In this document: piece by piece, positions 51,772 to 60,942 of the stretch
How the letters are laid out: every line of letters begins with the position of its first letter
How positions within the stretch are numbered: position 1 is the stretch's first letter
Assembly (NCBI RefSeq): GCF_008365275.1
Contig: NZ_CP043504.1
Location: forward strand, 1,736,001 to 1,800,000
Direction of reading: 5' to 3'
DNA from: Protaetiibacter larvae
GTDB lineage: Bacteria; Actinomycetota; Actinomycetes; Actinomycetales; Microbacteriaceae
DNA: 64,000 bases
The notes under the pieces: generated by a model
Database searches by the model: none
What the model saw: only the letters and a program-made list of their open reading frames with translations
What the model was told of the DNA's origin: nothing
Made by a program: the position numbers and the translations under genes

Positions 51772-52501
51772 GATGGCGCAGACCCGTGGGGACGAGATCC
51801 GTGCCCTGCAGGATCGCATCCACGGGATGCAGCGCACGCGCCTCGACGACCGCCGGCTGCCCACCTCCTCGGCGCTCTCCGAGCTGCTGCCGGGCGGCGC
51901 GCTCGCGGCGGGCGCCAGCTACGTCATCGAGGGCTCGACCGCGCTCGCCCTCGAGCTGTTGCGCGAGCCGAGCCGGGCCGGATCCTGGTGCGCGATCGTG
52001 GGGATGCCCGACCTCGGGGTGGAGGCGGCCGCGGCGGCCGGGATCGAGCTCGAGCGGCTCGTGCTCGTGCCGCATCCGGCCGAGCAGTGGTTCGCGGTGG
52101 TCTCGGCGCTCATCGACGCGGTCGCGGTGGTGCTCGTGCGCCCGCCGACCGGAAAGCGGGTCGGCGAGGCGGCGGCGACCCGACTCGCCGCACGGCTGCG
52201 GCAGCGCGAGGCGGTGCTCGTGGCGACGGGCGACTGGCCGCGTGCCCAGGCGCGGCTCACCGTGCCCGAAAGCGATTGGGCGGGGATCGGCGCGGGGTTC
52301 GGGCATCTCGCCGCCCGCCAGCTGACGGTGGCCGCGAGCTCCCCCGCCTGGCAGGGGCGCACCCGATCGCGGCGGCTCTGGCTTCCGGATGCGCGGGGTG
52401 CGGTCTCCCCCGTCGCGGCGCGCGAGGTCGTGGTGCGCGAGGTGGTGCGCGAGGTGGAGCGCGCTGCCGGGCGCGCTTCCCGTCACGCGGCCGTAGGCTG
52501 A
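51764..52501 (+). CDS. imuA': ImuA'-type SOS mutagenesis protein
   Basis: A 245-residue RecA-fold-like accessory protein of the mutasome. It begins MFEMAQTRGDEIRALQDRI, has an AAGASYVIEG strand with a degenerate P-loop region, and lies ahead of imuB-dnaE2. ImuA' is known to interact with ImuB in mycobacteria. The LexA box overlaps its start. Weak conservation makes the identification depend partly on context. Confidence 0.8.
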   Translation: MFEMAQTRGDEIRALQDRIHGMQRTRLDDRRLPTSSALSELLPGGALAAGASYVIEGSTALALELLREPSRAGSWCAIVGMPDLGVEAAAAAGIELERLVLVPHPAEQWFAVVSALIDAVAVVLVRPPTGKRVGEAAATRLAARLRQREAVLVATGDWPRAQARLTVPESDWAGIGAGFGHLAARQLTVAASSPAWQGRTRSRRLWLPDARGAVSPVAAREVVVREVVREVERAAGRASRHAAVG

Positions 52502-52506
52502 CCGGC

Positions 52507-52803
52507 ATGCGGTACCGCTTCACGAGCGAGGTGCGGCGCTGGGAGGCCCGCCGCGACGACTGGTTTTTCGTCGATCTGCCGCTCGACGCCTCGGCGGAGA
52601 TCCACGAGTGGGCGGATGCCCGGCCGCGTGCCGGGTTCGGCGCCGTGAAGGTCGTCGCCCGGGTGGGCGGCACCTCGTGGTCGACCTCGATCTTCCCCGG
52701 GGCGTCCGGCGTCTACAGCCTCGCGCTGGCCGCCCGCATCCGTCGCGCCGAGTCCATCGAGCCCGGTGAACTGATCGAGGCCGAGGTCGAGCTGCAGGGC
52801 TGA
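52507..52803 (+). CDS. DUF1905 family protein
   Basis: A 98-residue DUF1905 beta-barrel-like domain. Blocks include WFFVDLPLDAS, GFGAVKVVARVGGTSWSTSIFP (as FGAVKV and TSIFP) and YSLALAARIRRA. It starts 5 nt after imuA' and ends before the second SOS box, so it is inserted in the mutasome operon. The function is unknown. Confidence 0.8.
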   Translation: MRYRFTSEVRRWEARRDDWFFVDLPLDASAEIHEWADARPRAGFGAVKVVARVGGTSWSTSIFPGASGVYSLALAARIRRAESIEPGELIEAEVELQG

Positions 52804-52825
52804 CTCCGCATCCCGCTTGCGATAC

Positions 52826-52841
52826 TCGAACACATGTTCGA
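52826..52841. promoter_or_regulatory. LexA (SOS) box upstream of imuB-dnaE2
   Basis: TCGAACACATGTTCGA is a perfect 16-nt actinobacterial LexA palindrome, 9 nt before the imuB start. It gives imuB and dnaE2 their own damage-inducible promoter. Confidence 0.88.
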
Positions 52842-52850
52842 GAATGAGGC

Positions 52851-54401
52851 ATGACCGCATCCGATCCGCGACTGCTCGTGCTGCTGCTGCCCGACTGGGC
52901 CGTGCGTGCGCAGGCGCGCGAGCAGCGCATCCCCGAGGACGCCGCGCTCGCGCTCGTCGCGAAGGGACTCGTGGCAGCCTGCTCCCCCGCGGCCCGTGCC
53001 GACGGCGTGCGGGTCGGCATGCGGCAGCGCGAGGCGCAGGGGCGTTGCCCGGGGCTGCGGATCGCACGCGAGGATCCGGCCGTCGCGAGCCGTGCCTTCG
53101 AGCCCGTGCTCGCCGCACTCGAGCAGGCGGTGCCGGGATGGCATCCGCTGCGCCCCGGGGTCGCCGCGATCCGCGCGCGCGGTGCCGCCCGCTACTACGG
53201 CAACGAGCGGGCGGCGGCGCGCACGGTCGCCGGCATCGCCGTCGAGCACGGGGCCCCGGGCGCCCGGGTCGGCATCGCCGACGGCCTGTTCGCGGCCGAG
53301 CTCGCCGCCCGCGGCGTCGGCACCACGTCTCCGGCGGCGGATCCGCTGCACCTCGTGCCCACCGCCGGCACCGCCGCCTTCCTCGCCCCGCTGCCCGTCG
53401 CCGCCCTCGGCGACCCCGAGCTGGCCACCCTGCTGCCGCGCCTCGGCATCCGCACCCTCGGCGCATTCGCGGCCCTCTCCGCCGACGACGTCGCCGCCCG
53501 TTTCGGGCCGCTCGGCGCCCGGCTGCATGCCCTCGCCGCGGGGCGGGACCCGCGCGGGGCCGCCCCGCGCATCCCGCCGCGCGACCTCGACGCCGTGGTC
53601 GACTTCGAGCCGGCCGTCGAACGCGTCGACGAGGTGGCCTTCGGGGTGCGGGCGGCGTGCGACGACTTCGTGCTGGCCCTGCTGCACGAGCGGCTGGTCT
53701 GCACGGCGCTGCGGGTCGAGCTGCACGGCGACCGCGGCGAACTCGATGAGCGCGTCTGGCTGCATCCGCGCTCCTTCTCGGCCGCCGAGGTGGTCGACCG
53801 GGTGCGCTGGCAGCTGCAGGCCACCGAGCTCATGCGCTCGGGCGTCGTGCGGGTGCGGCTGAGCCCCGACGCGGTCGACCCGGTGCAGGCGCACGAGCGG
53901 GGGCTCTGGGGCACCGGACCGGATGAGCGCGTGCACTCCGCGCTCTCGCGCGTGCAGGGCATGGTGGGGCATCGCGGCGTGCTCACCCCGCGCCTCGCGG
54001 GCGGCAGGCGCCCGGCCGATCGGCAGCAGCTGGTGCCGTGGGGCGACCGCGGGGTCGCCGTCCGCGAGCGGGTGCGCCCGTGGCCGGGCGCGCTGCCGGA
54101 TCCGCCGCCCACGACGGTGTTCGAGGTGCCGCGCCCGCTGCGCGTGGAGGACGTGCACGGTCGCCCGGTGACGGTCGACGACCGCGGTGCGGTGAGTGCG
54201 GCCCCCGCCGTGATCGTCGCGCAGAGCGGCACCCGCCGCGAGCTCACCGCCTGGGCGGGGCCGTGGCCGCTCGAGGAGCGCTGGTGGGATCCGGCATCCG
54301 CTCGCGCCGTCCACCGGCTGCAGGCGGTCGACACCACGGGATGCGCGTGGCTGCTCGTGCTCGACGGCGACGGCTGGTGGGCCGAGGGACGGTACGACTG
54401 A
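52851..54401 (+). CDS. imuB: ImuB, Y-family polymerase-like mutasome hub
   Basis: A 516-residue Y-family relative that recruits DnaE2 to the beta clamp. The N-terminal fold is kept (LVLLLPDWAVRAQ, ACSPAARADGVRVGM), but the DxD and SxDE catalytic acids of true polymerases are missing, the hallmark of ImuB. The C-terminus contains the DnaE2/ImuA' interaction region (TAWAGPWPLEERWWDP). It is SOS-controlled and sits 13 bp before dnaE2. Confidence 0.92.
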   Translation: MTASDPRLLVLLLPDWAVRAQAREQRIPEDAALALVAKGLVAACSPAARADGVRVGMRQREAQGRCPGLRIAREDPAVASRAFEPVLAALEQAVPGWHPLRPGVAAIRARGAARYYGNERAAARTVAGIAVEHGAPGARVGIADGLFAAELAARGVGTTSPAADPLHLVPTAGTAAFLAPLPVAALGDPELATLLPRLGIRTLGAFAALSADDVAARFGPLGARLHALAAGRDPRGAAPRIPPRDLDAVVDFEPAVERVDEVAFGVRAACDDFVLALLHERLVCTALRVELHGDRGELDERVWLHPRSFSAAEVVDRVRWQLQATELMRSGVVRVRLSPDAVDPVQAHERGLWGTGPDERVHSALSRVQGMVGHRGVLTPRLAGGRRPADRQQLVPWGDRGVAVRERVRPWPGALPDPPPTTVFEVPRPLRVEDVHGRPVTVDDRGAVSAAPAVIVAQSGTRRELTAWAGPWPLEERWWDPASARAVHRLQAVDTTGCAWLLVLDGDGWWAEGRYD

Positions 54402-54414
54402 TGGGCGCGGACTG

Positions 54415-57400
54415 ATGGGCTTCCACAACCCGCCGATGTCGTGGTCCGAGTTCGAGGGAACCCTCTCGGGCCGCCGCAGGGCCGGCAGCACGGCACCGGA
54501 TGATCGCACGGCCGACACTCGGGACGGCGGCGACGGGCCGGCCTTCTCGCACAAGCGCGGGCCGTACCTGCCGCCCGCCGGTCTGGCGCGCGACCCGGAT
54601 GCGCTGCCCTACGCCGAACTGCACGCGCACTCGAGCTTCAGCTTCCTCGACGGCGCCTCCTCCCCCGAGGAGCTGCTCGAGGAGGCGGAGCGGCTCGGGC
54701 TCTCCGCGCTCGCCCTCGTCGACCACGACACCTTCGCGGGTCTCGTGCGCTTCGCCGAGGCGGCCGAGGCATCACACGTCGCGACCGTGTTCGGGGCTGA
54801 GCTCTCGTTGGGCCTCCCCGGACCCCAGAACGGCGAACCCGACCCCGAGGGCAGCCATCTGGTGGTGCTCGCGCGCGGCCCCGAGGGGTATCACCGGCTC
54901 GCCTCCGCCCTCACCACCGCGAACCTGCGCGGCGGCGAGAAGGGGCGGCCGGTCTATCTGCTCGACGAGCTCGCCGAGATGGCGGAGGGCCATTGGGCGG
55001 TGCTCACCGGATGCCGCAAGGGCGCCGTACGGCAGGCCCTCGCGCGCGGGGGCGCGGATGCGGCATCCCGCGAGCTCGACGCGCTCGTCGGGCTGTTCGG
55101 GCCGGATGCCGTGCACGTCGAGCTCACCGACCACGGCGACCCGCTCGACACCGACCGCAACGATGTGCTCGCGGCCCTCGCGGCATCCCGCGGGCTCCCC
55201 GTGCTCGCCACCGGCAATGTGCACTACGCCACGCCCGACCGTCGGCATCTGGCCGCCGCGGTGGCCGCCGTGCGCGCGCGACGCAGCCTCGACGAGCTCG
55301 ACGGCTGGCTGCCGTCGACGGGCGCCGCACACCTGCGTTCGGGCCGGGAGATGCGGGCGCGCTTCGCCCGCTACCCCGGTGCGATCGAACACGGTCTCGC
55401 CCTCGCCGCCGAGCTCGCCTTCCCGCTGCGGCGCGCCAAGCCCGCCCTGCCGCGGCAGCACATCCCCGAGGGCCACACCCCCATGTCGTACCTGCGCGAG
55501 CTGGTCTGGGAGGCGGTGCCCCGGCTCTACCCCGGCCTGGATGCGGCGGGCCGTGAGCGCATCGAATCCGAGCTCGCCGTCATCGAGGGCAAGGACTTCC
55601 CCGGGTACTTCCTCATCGTGCACGAGATCGTGGCCTTCGCGAAGAGCCGTGGCATCCTCTGCCAGGGGCGCGGCTCGGCCGCCAACTCGGCCGTCTGCTA
55701 CCTGCTCGGCATCACCGCGGTCGATGCGATCGGCTACCGGCTGCCCTTCGAGCGCTTCCTCTCGAGCCTGCGCGAGGAGGAGCCCGACATCGACGTCGAC
55801 TTCGACTCCGACCGCCGCGAGGAGGTCATCCAGTGGGTCTACGAGCGCTACGGACGCACGAACGCCGCCCAGGTGGCGAACGTCATCCAGTACCGCCCCA
55901 AGAACGCCATGCGCGACATGGCGAAGGCGCTCGGCTACAGCCCCGGTCAGCAGGACGCCTGGTCGAAGCAGGTCGACGCGCACGCGTGGGATCTGACCCC
56001 GGATGCCGTGGCCGACTCCGACATCCCCGCCCCCGTGCTCGCGCTCGCCGGCGAACTGCTGAAGGCCCCGCGGCATCTCGGCATCCACTCGGGCGGCATG
56101 GTGCTGACCGACCGTCCGGTGGGCGAGGTCGTGCCGATCGAGCACGCCCGCATGAAGGACCGCACCGTCATCCAATGGGACAAGGACGACGCCGCCTGGA
56201 TGGGTCTCGTGAAGTTCGACCTGTTGGGCCTCGGCATGCTCGCGGCGTTGCAGCACTGCCTCGACCTCATCCGCGAGACCACGGGCGAGGAGTGGACGTT
56301 GCAATCGATCCCCAAGGAGGAGCCGGAGGTCTACGACATGCTGTGCCGCGCCGACTCGATCGGGGTGTTCCAGGTGGAGTCGCGCGCCCAGATGGGGCTG
56401 CTGCCGCGCCTGCAGCCGCGGCGCTTCTACGACCTCGTCGTGCAGATCGCGCTCGTGCGGCCCGGGCCCATCCAGGGCGGTGCCGTGCATCCCTTCGTGC
56501 GCCGCAAGCTCGGGCAGGAGGAGGTGACGTACGCGCATCCGAAGCTCGAGCCGGTGCTCGCACGCACTCTGGGCGTGCCGGTGTTCCAGGAGCAGCTCAT
56601 GCAGATGGCGATGGCGGTGGGCAACTGCTCGGGCGAGGATGCCGACCTGCTGCGCCGGGCGATGGGCTCCAAACGCGGTCTCGAACGCATCGAGCGGCTG
56701 CGCGAGAAGCTCTACGCCGGCATGGCCGAGAACGGGCTCAGCGGGGCGGCCGCCGACGACATCTACGCCCAGATCCAGGCCTTCGCGAACTTCGGCTTCG
56801 CCGAGAGCCACAGTCTGAGCTTCGCGCTGCTCGTCTACGCGAGCTCGTGGATCAAGCTGCACTATCCGGCGGCGTTCCTCGCGGGGCTGCTGCGCGCGCA
56901 GCCCATGGGGTTCTACTCCCCCGCCACCCTGACCGCCGACGCCCGGCGGCACGGCGTGCAGGTGCGGCGGCCCGACATCCAGCGCTCGGGTGCGGCTGCG
57001 GGGCTCGAACCGCTCGAGGACGGCGCGGTGGCCGGCGGCGTGGCCGGCGCGGTGGCGGTGCGCCTGGGACTCGCCGGGGTGCGCGGCATCGGGGATGCCC
57101 TCGCGACGCGCATCGTGGCGGCGCGGGACGCCGACGGCCCGTTCCGCGCCATGGAGGATCTCGTGCGGCGCGTGGGGCTCACGACGGCGCAGCTCGAGGC
57201 GCTCGCCACCGCGGGGGCGTTCGAGTCGCTCGGCGTGAGCACCCGCGAGGCGCTCTGGCGGGCGGGGGCGGCCGCCCAGGACCGTGCGGAGTTCCTCGCC
57301 GGCACGGTCGTCGCGGTGCAGCCGCCGCTGTTCACCGATCCGACCGCCTTCGAGACCCTCGCCGCCGACCTGTGGGCCACCGGCATCTCGCCCGACGACC

Positions 57401-57756
57401 ATCCGGTGCGCCATCTGCGGCCGCAGCTCGCGGCGCGCGGGGTGCTGTCGTCGGAGGCGCTGCGCACGGCCGAGAGCGGGCGGCGCATCGAGGTGGCGGG
57501 GCTCGTGACGCACCGGCAGCGGCCGGCCACGGCATCCGGCATCACCTTCATGAACCTGGAGGACGAGACGGGGCTCGTGAACGTCATCTGCGGCGCCGGC
57601 TTCTGGGCGCGCCACCGCCGGGTGGCGCGTGACGAGCCCGCCGTGATCGTGCGCGGCATGCTGGAGCGTTCAGCAGAAGGGGTGGTCAACGTGCTCGCCG
57701 ACGACATCGAGCCGCTGCGGGCGGGCGTGCGGCACCGCTCCCGCGACTTCCGGTAG
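54415..57756 (+). CDS. dnaE2: Error-prone DNA polymerase DnaE2
   Basis: Alternative C-family polymerase for translesion synthesis and damage-induced mutagenesis, 1113 residues. The PHP domain starts YAELHAHSSFSFLDG; the polymerase core includes GRGSAANSAVCYLLG and the catalytic Asp pair in PDIDVDFD. GIHSGGMVLTD and FGFAESHSLSFALLVY follow. The C-terminal OB-fold has FMNLEDETG. It is co-transcribed with imuB. Confidence 0.96.
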   Translation: MGFHNPPMSWSEFEGTLSGRRRAGSTAPDDRTADTRDGGDGPAFSHKRGPYLPPAGLARDPDALPYAELHAHSSFSFLDGASSPEELLEEAERLGLSALALVDHDTFAGLVRFAEAAEASHVATVFGAELSLGLPGPQNGEPDPEGSHLVVLARGPEGYHRLASALTTANLRGGEKGRPVYLLDELAEMAEGHWAVLTGCRKGAVRQALARGGADAASRELDALVGLFGPDAVHVELTDHGDPLDTDRNDVLAALAASRGLPVLATGNVHYATPDRRHLAAAVAAVRARRSLDELDGWLPSTGAAHLRSGREMRARFARYPGAIEHGLALAAELAFPLRRAKPALPRQHIPEGHTPMSYLRELVWEAVPRLYPGLDAAGRERIESELAVIEGKDFPGYFLIVHEIVAFAKSRGILCQGRGSAANSAVCYLLGITAVDAIGYRLPFERFLSSLREEEPDIDVDFDSDRREEVIQWVYERYGRTNAAQVANVIQYRPKNAMRDMAKALGYSPGQQDAWSKQVDAHAWDLTPDAVADSDIPAPVLALAGELLKAPRHLGIHSGGMVLTDRPVGEVVPIEHARMKDRTVIQWDKDDAAWMGLVKFDLLGLGMLAALQHCLDLIRETTGEEWTLQSIPKEEPEVYDMLCRADSIGVFQVESRAQMGLLPRLQPRRFYDLVVQIALVRPGPIQGGAVHPFVRRKLGQEEVTYAHPKLEPVLARTLGVPVFQEQLMQMAMAVGNCSGEDADLLRRAMGSKRGLERIERLREKLYAGMAENGLSGAAADDIYAQIQAFANFGFAESHSLSFALLVYASSWIKLHYPAAFLAGLLRAQPMGFYSPATLTADARRHGVQVRRPDIQRSGAAAGLEPLEDGAVAGGVAGAVAVRLGLAGVRGIGDALATRIVAARDADGPFRAMEDLVRRVGLTTAQLEALATAGAFESLGVSTREALWRAGAAAQDRAEFLAGTVVAVQPPLFTDPTAFETLAADLWATGISPDDHPVRHLRPQLAARGVLSSEALRTAESGRRIEVAGLVTHRQRPATASGITFMNLEDETGLVNVICGAGFWARHRRVARDEPAVIVRGMLERSAEGVVNVLADDIEPLRAGVRHRSRDFR

Positions 57757-57786
57757 CGCACGCCATCCCCCGACGGCCGCTACCGA

Positions 57787-57829
57787 GGTGGTCGAGGAGC
57801 GCCGCGCAGCGACGCGTCTCGAGACCACC
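57787..57829. repeat. Palindromic repeat between dnaE2 and the aminotransferase
   Basis: GGTGGTC (57787-57793) pairs with GACCACC (57823-57829); GAGGAGCG and CGACGCGTCTC add partial pairing. The GTCGAGGAGCGCCGCGCAGCG core belongs to a class of Microbacteriaceae gene-end palindromes. It separates convergent genes and may terminate both. Confidence 0.6.
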
Positions 57830-57838
57830 GACCACGGG

Positions 57839-59068
57839 TCAGCCCGCGAGCTCGGCCTCCGCGAGCAGCACGCACAGCGCGAGCGCCTCGATCGCCGTCT
57901 CGAGGTCGGCCTCGGGGGGCATCGTGGGCGCGATCCGGATCACGCTGTCGCGCGGGTCGACGCCGTAGGGGAAGGCGGCACCCGCGGGGGTGACCGCGAT
58001 CCCGGCCTCCTTGGCCAGCTGCACGGCCCGCGTCGCGGTGCCGTCCGGGGCCGAGAGGGTCACGAAGTAGCCGCCGGTCGGCGTGGTCCAACTGCCGTGG
58101 CCGGTGAGACGCTCGGTGAGGATGCGCTCCACGATCGCGAACTTGGGCGCGATGAGTGCGCGATGCCGGCGCATGTGGGCCCGCACGCCGTCGGCGTCGC
58201 CGAAGAAGCGCGCGTGCCGCCACTGGCTCAGCTTGTCGGGTCCGATGGTCTGCACGGAGGCGTGCATCTTGTACCAGGCGATGTTGGCCGGGCTCGAGCC
58301 GAAGAACGACACCCCGGCACCCGCCTGGGTGATCTTCGAGGTCGACGCGAACACGAAGAAACGGTCGGGGTTGCCGGCCTCGGCCGCGAATCTGAGGATG
58401 TCGAGCGGCGCGGGCTCCGCCGCGGTGAGGTGGTGCACCGCGTAGGCGTTGTCCCAGAACACTCGGAAGTCGCTCGCGGCGGCGGGCAGCGCGGCGAGAG
58501 CGCGCGCGGTCGCCTCGTCGACCGACGACCCGGTCGGGTTGGCGTACTGCGGCACGAGCCACATGCCGCGCACGCTCGGGTCGGCGAGGTGCTGCGCGAT
58601 GGCGGGCACATCGAGCGAGCCGTCCGCGAGATACGGCACCGCGATCATCCGGATGCCGAGCGCCTCGGTGATCGCGAAGTGCCGGTCGTATCCGGGCGTC
58701 GGGCACAGGAAGGCGACATCCTGGCCGTACCAGGGCTCGCCCTGCGCAACCCCGTGCAGCAGGGCGTGCACGATGATGTCGTGCATGAAGGTGAGGCTCG
58801 CGTTGCCGCCCGCGAGCAGCTGGGGCACCGGGATGCCGAGCAGCTCGGAGAAGATGGCGCGCACCTCGGCCACGCCGTCGGCGCCGCCGTAGTTGCGCAG
58901 GTCGGTTCCGGCGCCGTCGCGGTGGTCGCCGCTCAGATCGAGGTCGAGCAGGCCGTTCGAGAGGTCGAGCTGGGCGGCGGAGGGCTTGCCTCGCGTGAGG
59001 TCGAGCGAGAGGCCGCGTGCCTTCAGTTCCTCGTAGTCGGCGCGCAGGGTCTCGAGCGTGTGGGGCAT
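57839..59068 (-). CDS. Aspartate aminotransferase, type Ic (AspT-like)
   Basis: A 409-residue PLP enzyme of the actinobacterial Asp_aminotransf group. DLTRGKPSAAQLDLS opens the protein. PQYANPTGSSVDE and DNAYAVHHL carry the cofactor Asn/Asp/Tyr. The Schiff-base Lys lies in FASTSKITQAGAG. It interconverts aspartate and 2-oxoglutarate with oxaloacetate and glutamate. The ATG at 59068 lies 7 nt after TAGCGT, so it may be leaderless. Confidence 0.92.
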   Translation of the reverse strand: MPHTLETLRADYEELKARGLSLDLTRGKPSAAQLDLSNGLLDLDLSGDHRDGAGTDLRNYGGADGVAEVRAIFSELLGIPVPQLLAGGNASLTFMHDIIVHALLHGVAQGEPWYGQDVAFLCPTPGYDRHFAITEALGIRMIAVPYLADGSLDVPAIAQHLADPSVRGMWLVPQYANPTGSSVDEATARALAALPAAASDFRVFWDNAYAVHHLTAAEPAPLDILRFAAEAGNPDRFFVFASTSKITQAGAGVSFFGSSPANIAWYKMHASVQTIGPDKLSQWRHARFFGDADGVRAHMRRHRALIAPKFAIVERILTERLTGHGSWTTPTGGYFVTLSAPDGTATRAVQLAKEAGIAVTPAGAAFPYGVDPRDSVIRIAPTMPPEADLETAIEALALCVLLAEAELAG

Positions 59069-59109
59069 GGTGTCAACGCTACCCGTTCGCACATTCCGCG
59101 ACGGTGCGC

Positions 59110-60912
59110 TCAGGCGGAGCCGAGGCGGCGGCGCAGCAGGTCGATGCGCGCCTGCAGCTGGGTGACCGTGCAGCGGGCCACGTCGGGTCCGCCGCAGAGC
59201 CGCCGCACTTCCGCGTGCACTTGCGCGTGCGTCTGCCCGGTGCCCCGGGCGTGGATGCTCACGAGGCTGTTGAGCAGACGCCGCTGTTCGCTCAGGGTGC
59301 GATGCAGCGGCTGCGGCTGGGTCTCCGCCTCGCCTCGCTCGCGGCGATCCTCGCCCCGTCGGGCCTGGCGCTGCTGGCGGTGCTTGAGCAGTTCGGAGAC
59401 CTGCTCCGGCTCGAGGATGCCGGGAATGCCGATGAAGTCCCACTCCTCGGGGCTTCCGGGGGTGGCGAGGGCGCCGTACTCCTCGCCGTCGAACATCGCC
59501 TTCTCGAAGGTCGCGAAGGAGGCCAGCGCTTCCCACTCGAACTCGTCGGCGAGCTCCGACGGGGAGTCCTCCGCACGGTTCGCCTCGTCGACGAGACCGT
59601 CGTCGAGCAGCGCGTCGTCGGCGGTCTCACGATCGAGGGCGTGGTCGCGTTCGCGCTCCAGCTCGGCTCCCAGCCGCAGCAGAACGGGCACGCTCGGCAG
59701 GAACACGGTCGCGAGCTCGCCGCGGCGCCGGGCCCGCACGAAACGCCCGATCGCCTGCGCGAAGTAGAGCGGCGTGGAGGCGCTCGTGGCGTACACCCCG
59801 ACGCACAGACGCGGCACGTCGACGCCCTCCGACACCATGCGCACGGCCACCATCCAGCGCTGGGTGCCTTCCGCGAAACGGGTGATCCGCTCCCCCGAAC
59901 CCGCATCGTCCGAGAGCACGAGGGTGGGCGGGGTGCCGGTGAGGTCGGTGAGGATCTGCGCGTACGCCCGCGCGGAGGCCTGGTCGGTGGCGATCACGAG
60001 GCCGCCCGCGTCCGGGATGTGCTGCCGCACCTCGCGCAGTCGGCGGTCGGCCGCCGAGAGCACCGCCGGCATCCAGTCGCCGCCCGGATCGAGCGCGGTG
60101 CGCCAGGCCTGCGCGGTCACGTCTTTCGTGTCGTCCTGGCCGAGCGCGGCCTCCACCTCCTCGCCCGCACGAGTGCGCCAGCGCATCGAGCCCGCGTAGC
60201 TGAGGAACACCACGGGCCGCACGACGCCGTCGCGCAGCGCGCGCCCGTAGCCGTAGGCGTAGTCGGTCTGCGAGAGCCGCACCCCGCGCGCGTCACGTGC
60301 GTAGCGCACGAACGGGATCGGCGAGGTGTCGCTGCGGAACGGCGTACCGGTGAGCGAGAGGCGGCGCTCCGCCCCCGCGAAGGCCTCGTGCACGGCGTCG
60401 CCCCAGCTCAGCGTGTCGCCCGCATGGTGCACCTCGTCGAGGATCACGAGGGTGCGCGCCGAGGTCGTGAGTTCCCGGTGCAGGCTGGCGCGCACCGCGA
60501 CGGCCGCGTAGGTGACGACCACCCCGTGGAACTGCCGCGACTCGCGCCCGTGCCGGTTGCTGAACCGCGGATCGAGGCGGATGCCGGCCCGGTGGGCGGC
60601 GTCCGCCCACTGCACCTTGAGGTGCTCGGTGGGGGCGACCACCGTGATCCGGTCGATGAGGCGGCGCTGCAGCAGCTCGGATGCCAGGCGCAGCGCGAAG
60701 GTCGTCTTGCCGGCGCCGGGCGTGGCCGACACGAGGAAGTCGCGTCGGCTCGCGGGGTTCACGGTCGGGTCGAAGTAGGCGCTGAGCGCCTCCTCCTGCC
60801 AGGCGCGCAGCTTGCCCGCGGTGCCCCAGGCGGCGCGCTCCGGGAAGCTCGGCGGCAGATGGTCGGCGGCGGACGTCGCCCGGAACACGCGCTCCCCCGA
60901 CTGCTCGCTCAC
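59110..60912 (-). CDS. DEAD/DEAH-box helicase
   Basis: A 600-residue SF2 ATPase. Motifs: Q-type RAWQEEAL, Walker A ATPGAGKT, DEVHH, SLTGTPF, and a C-terminal RMVSEGVDVPR and QAIGRFVR. The C-terminus is highly charged with Gln/Arg repeats and no known domain. It is upstream of no clear operon partner other than dinB (30 bp away on the same strand). Restriction-related or repair functions are possible. Confidence 0.9.
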   Translation of the reverse strand: MSEQSGERVFRATSAADHLPPSFPERAAWGTAGKLRAWQEEALSAYFDPTVNPASRRDFLVSATPGAGKTTFALRLASELLQRRLIDRITVVAPTEHLKVQWADAAHRAGIRLDPRFSNRHGRESRQFHGVVVTYAAVAVRASLHRELTTSARTLVILDEVHHAGDTLSWGDAVHEAFAGAERRLSLTGTPFRSDTSPIPFVRYARDARGVRLSQTDYAYGYGRALRDGVVRPVVFLSYAGSMRWRTRAGEEVEAALGQDDTKDVTAQAWRTALDPGGDWMPAVLSAADRRLREVRQHIPDAGGLVIATDQASARAYAQILTDLTGTPPTLVLSDDAGSGERITRFAEGTQRWMVAVRMVSEGVDVPRLCVGVYATSASTPLYFAQAIGRFVRARRRGELATVFLPSVPVLLRLGAELERERDHALDRETADDALLDDGLVDEANRAEDSPSELADEFEWEALASFATFEKAMFDGEEYGALATPGSPEEWDFIGIPGILEPEQVSELLKHRQQRQARRGEDRRERGEAETQPQPLHRTLSEQRRLLNSLVSIHARGTGQTHAQVHAEVRRLCGGPDVARCTVTQLQARIDLLRRRLGSA

Positions 60913-60942
60913 TTGATGAGAGCGTAGTCGGGGGCGCCGACC

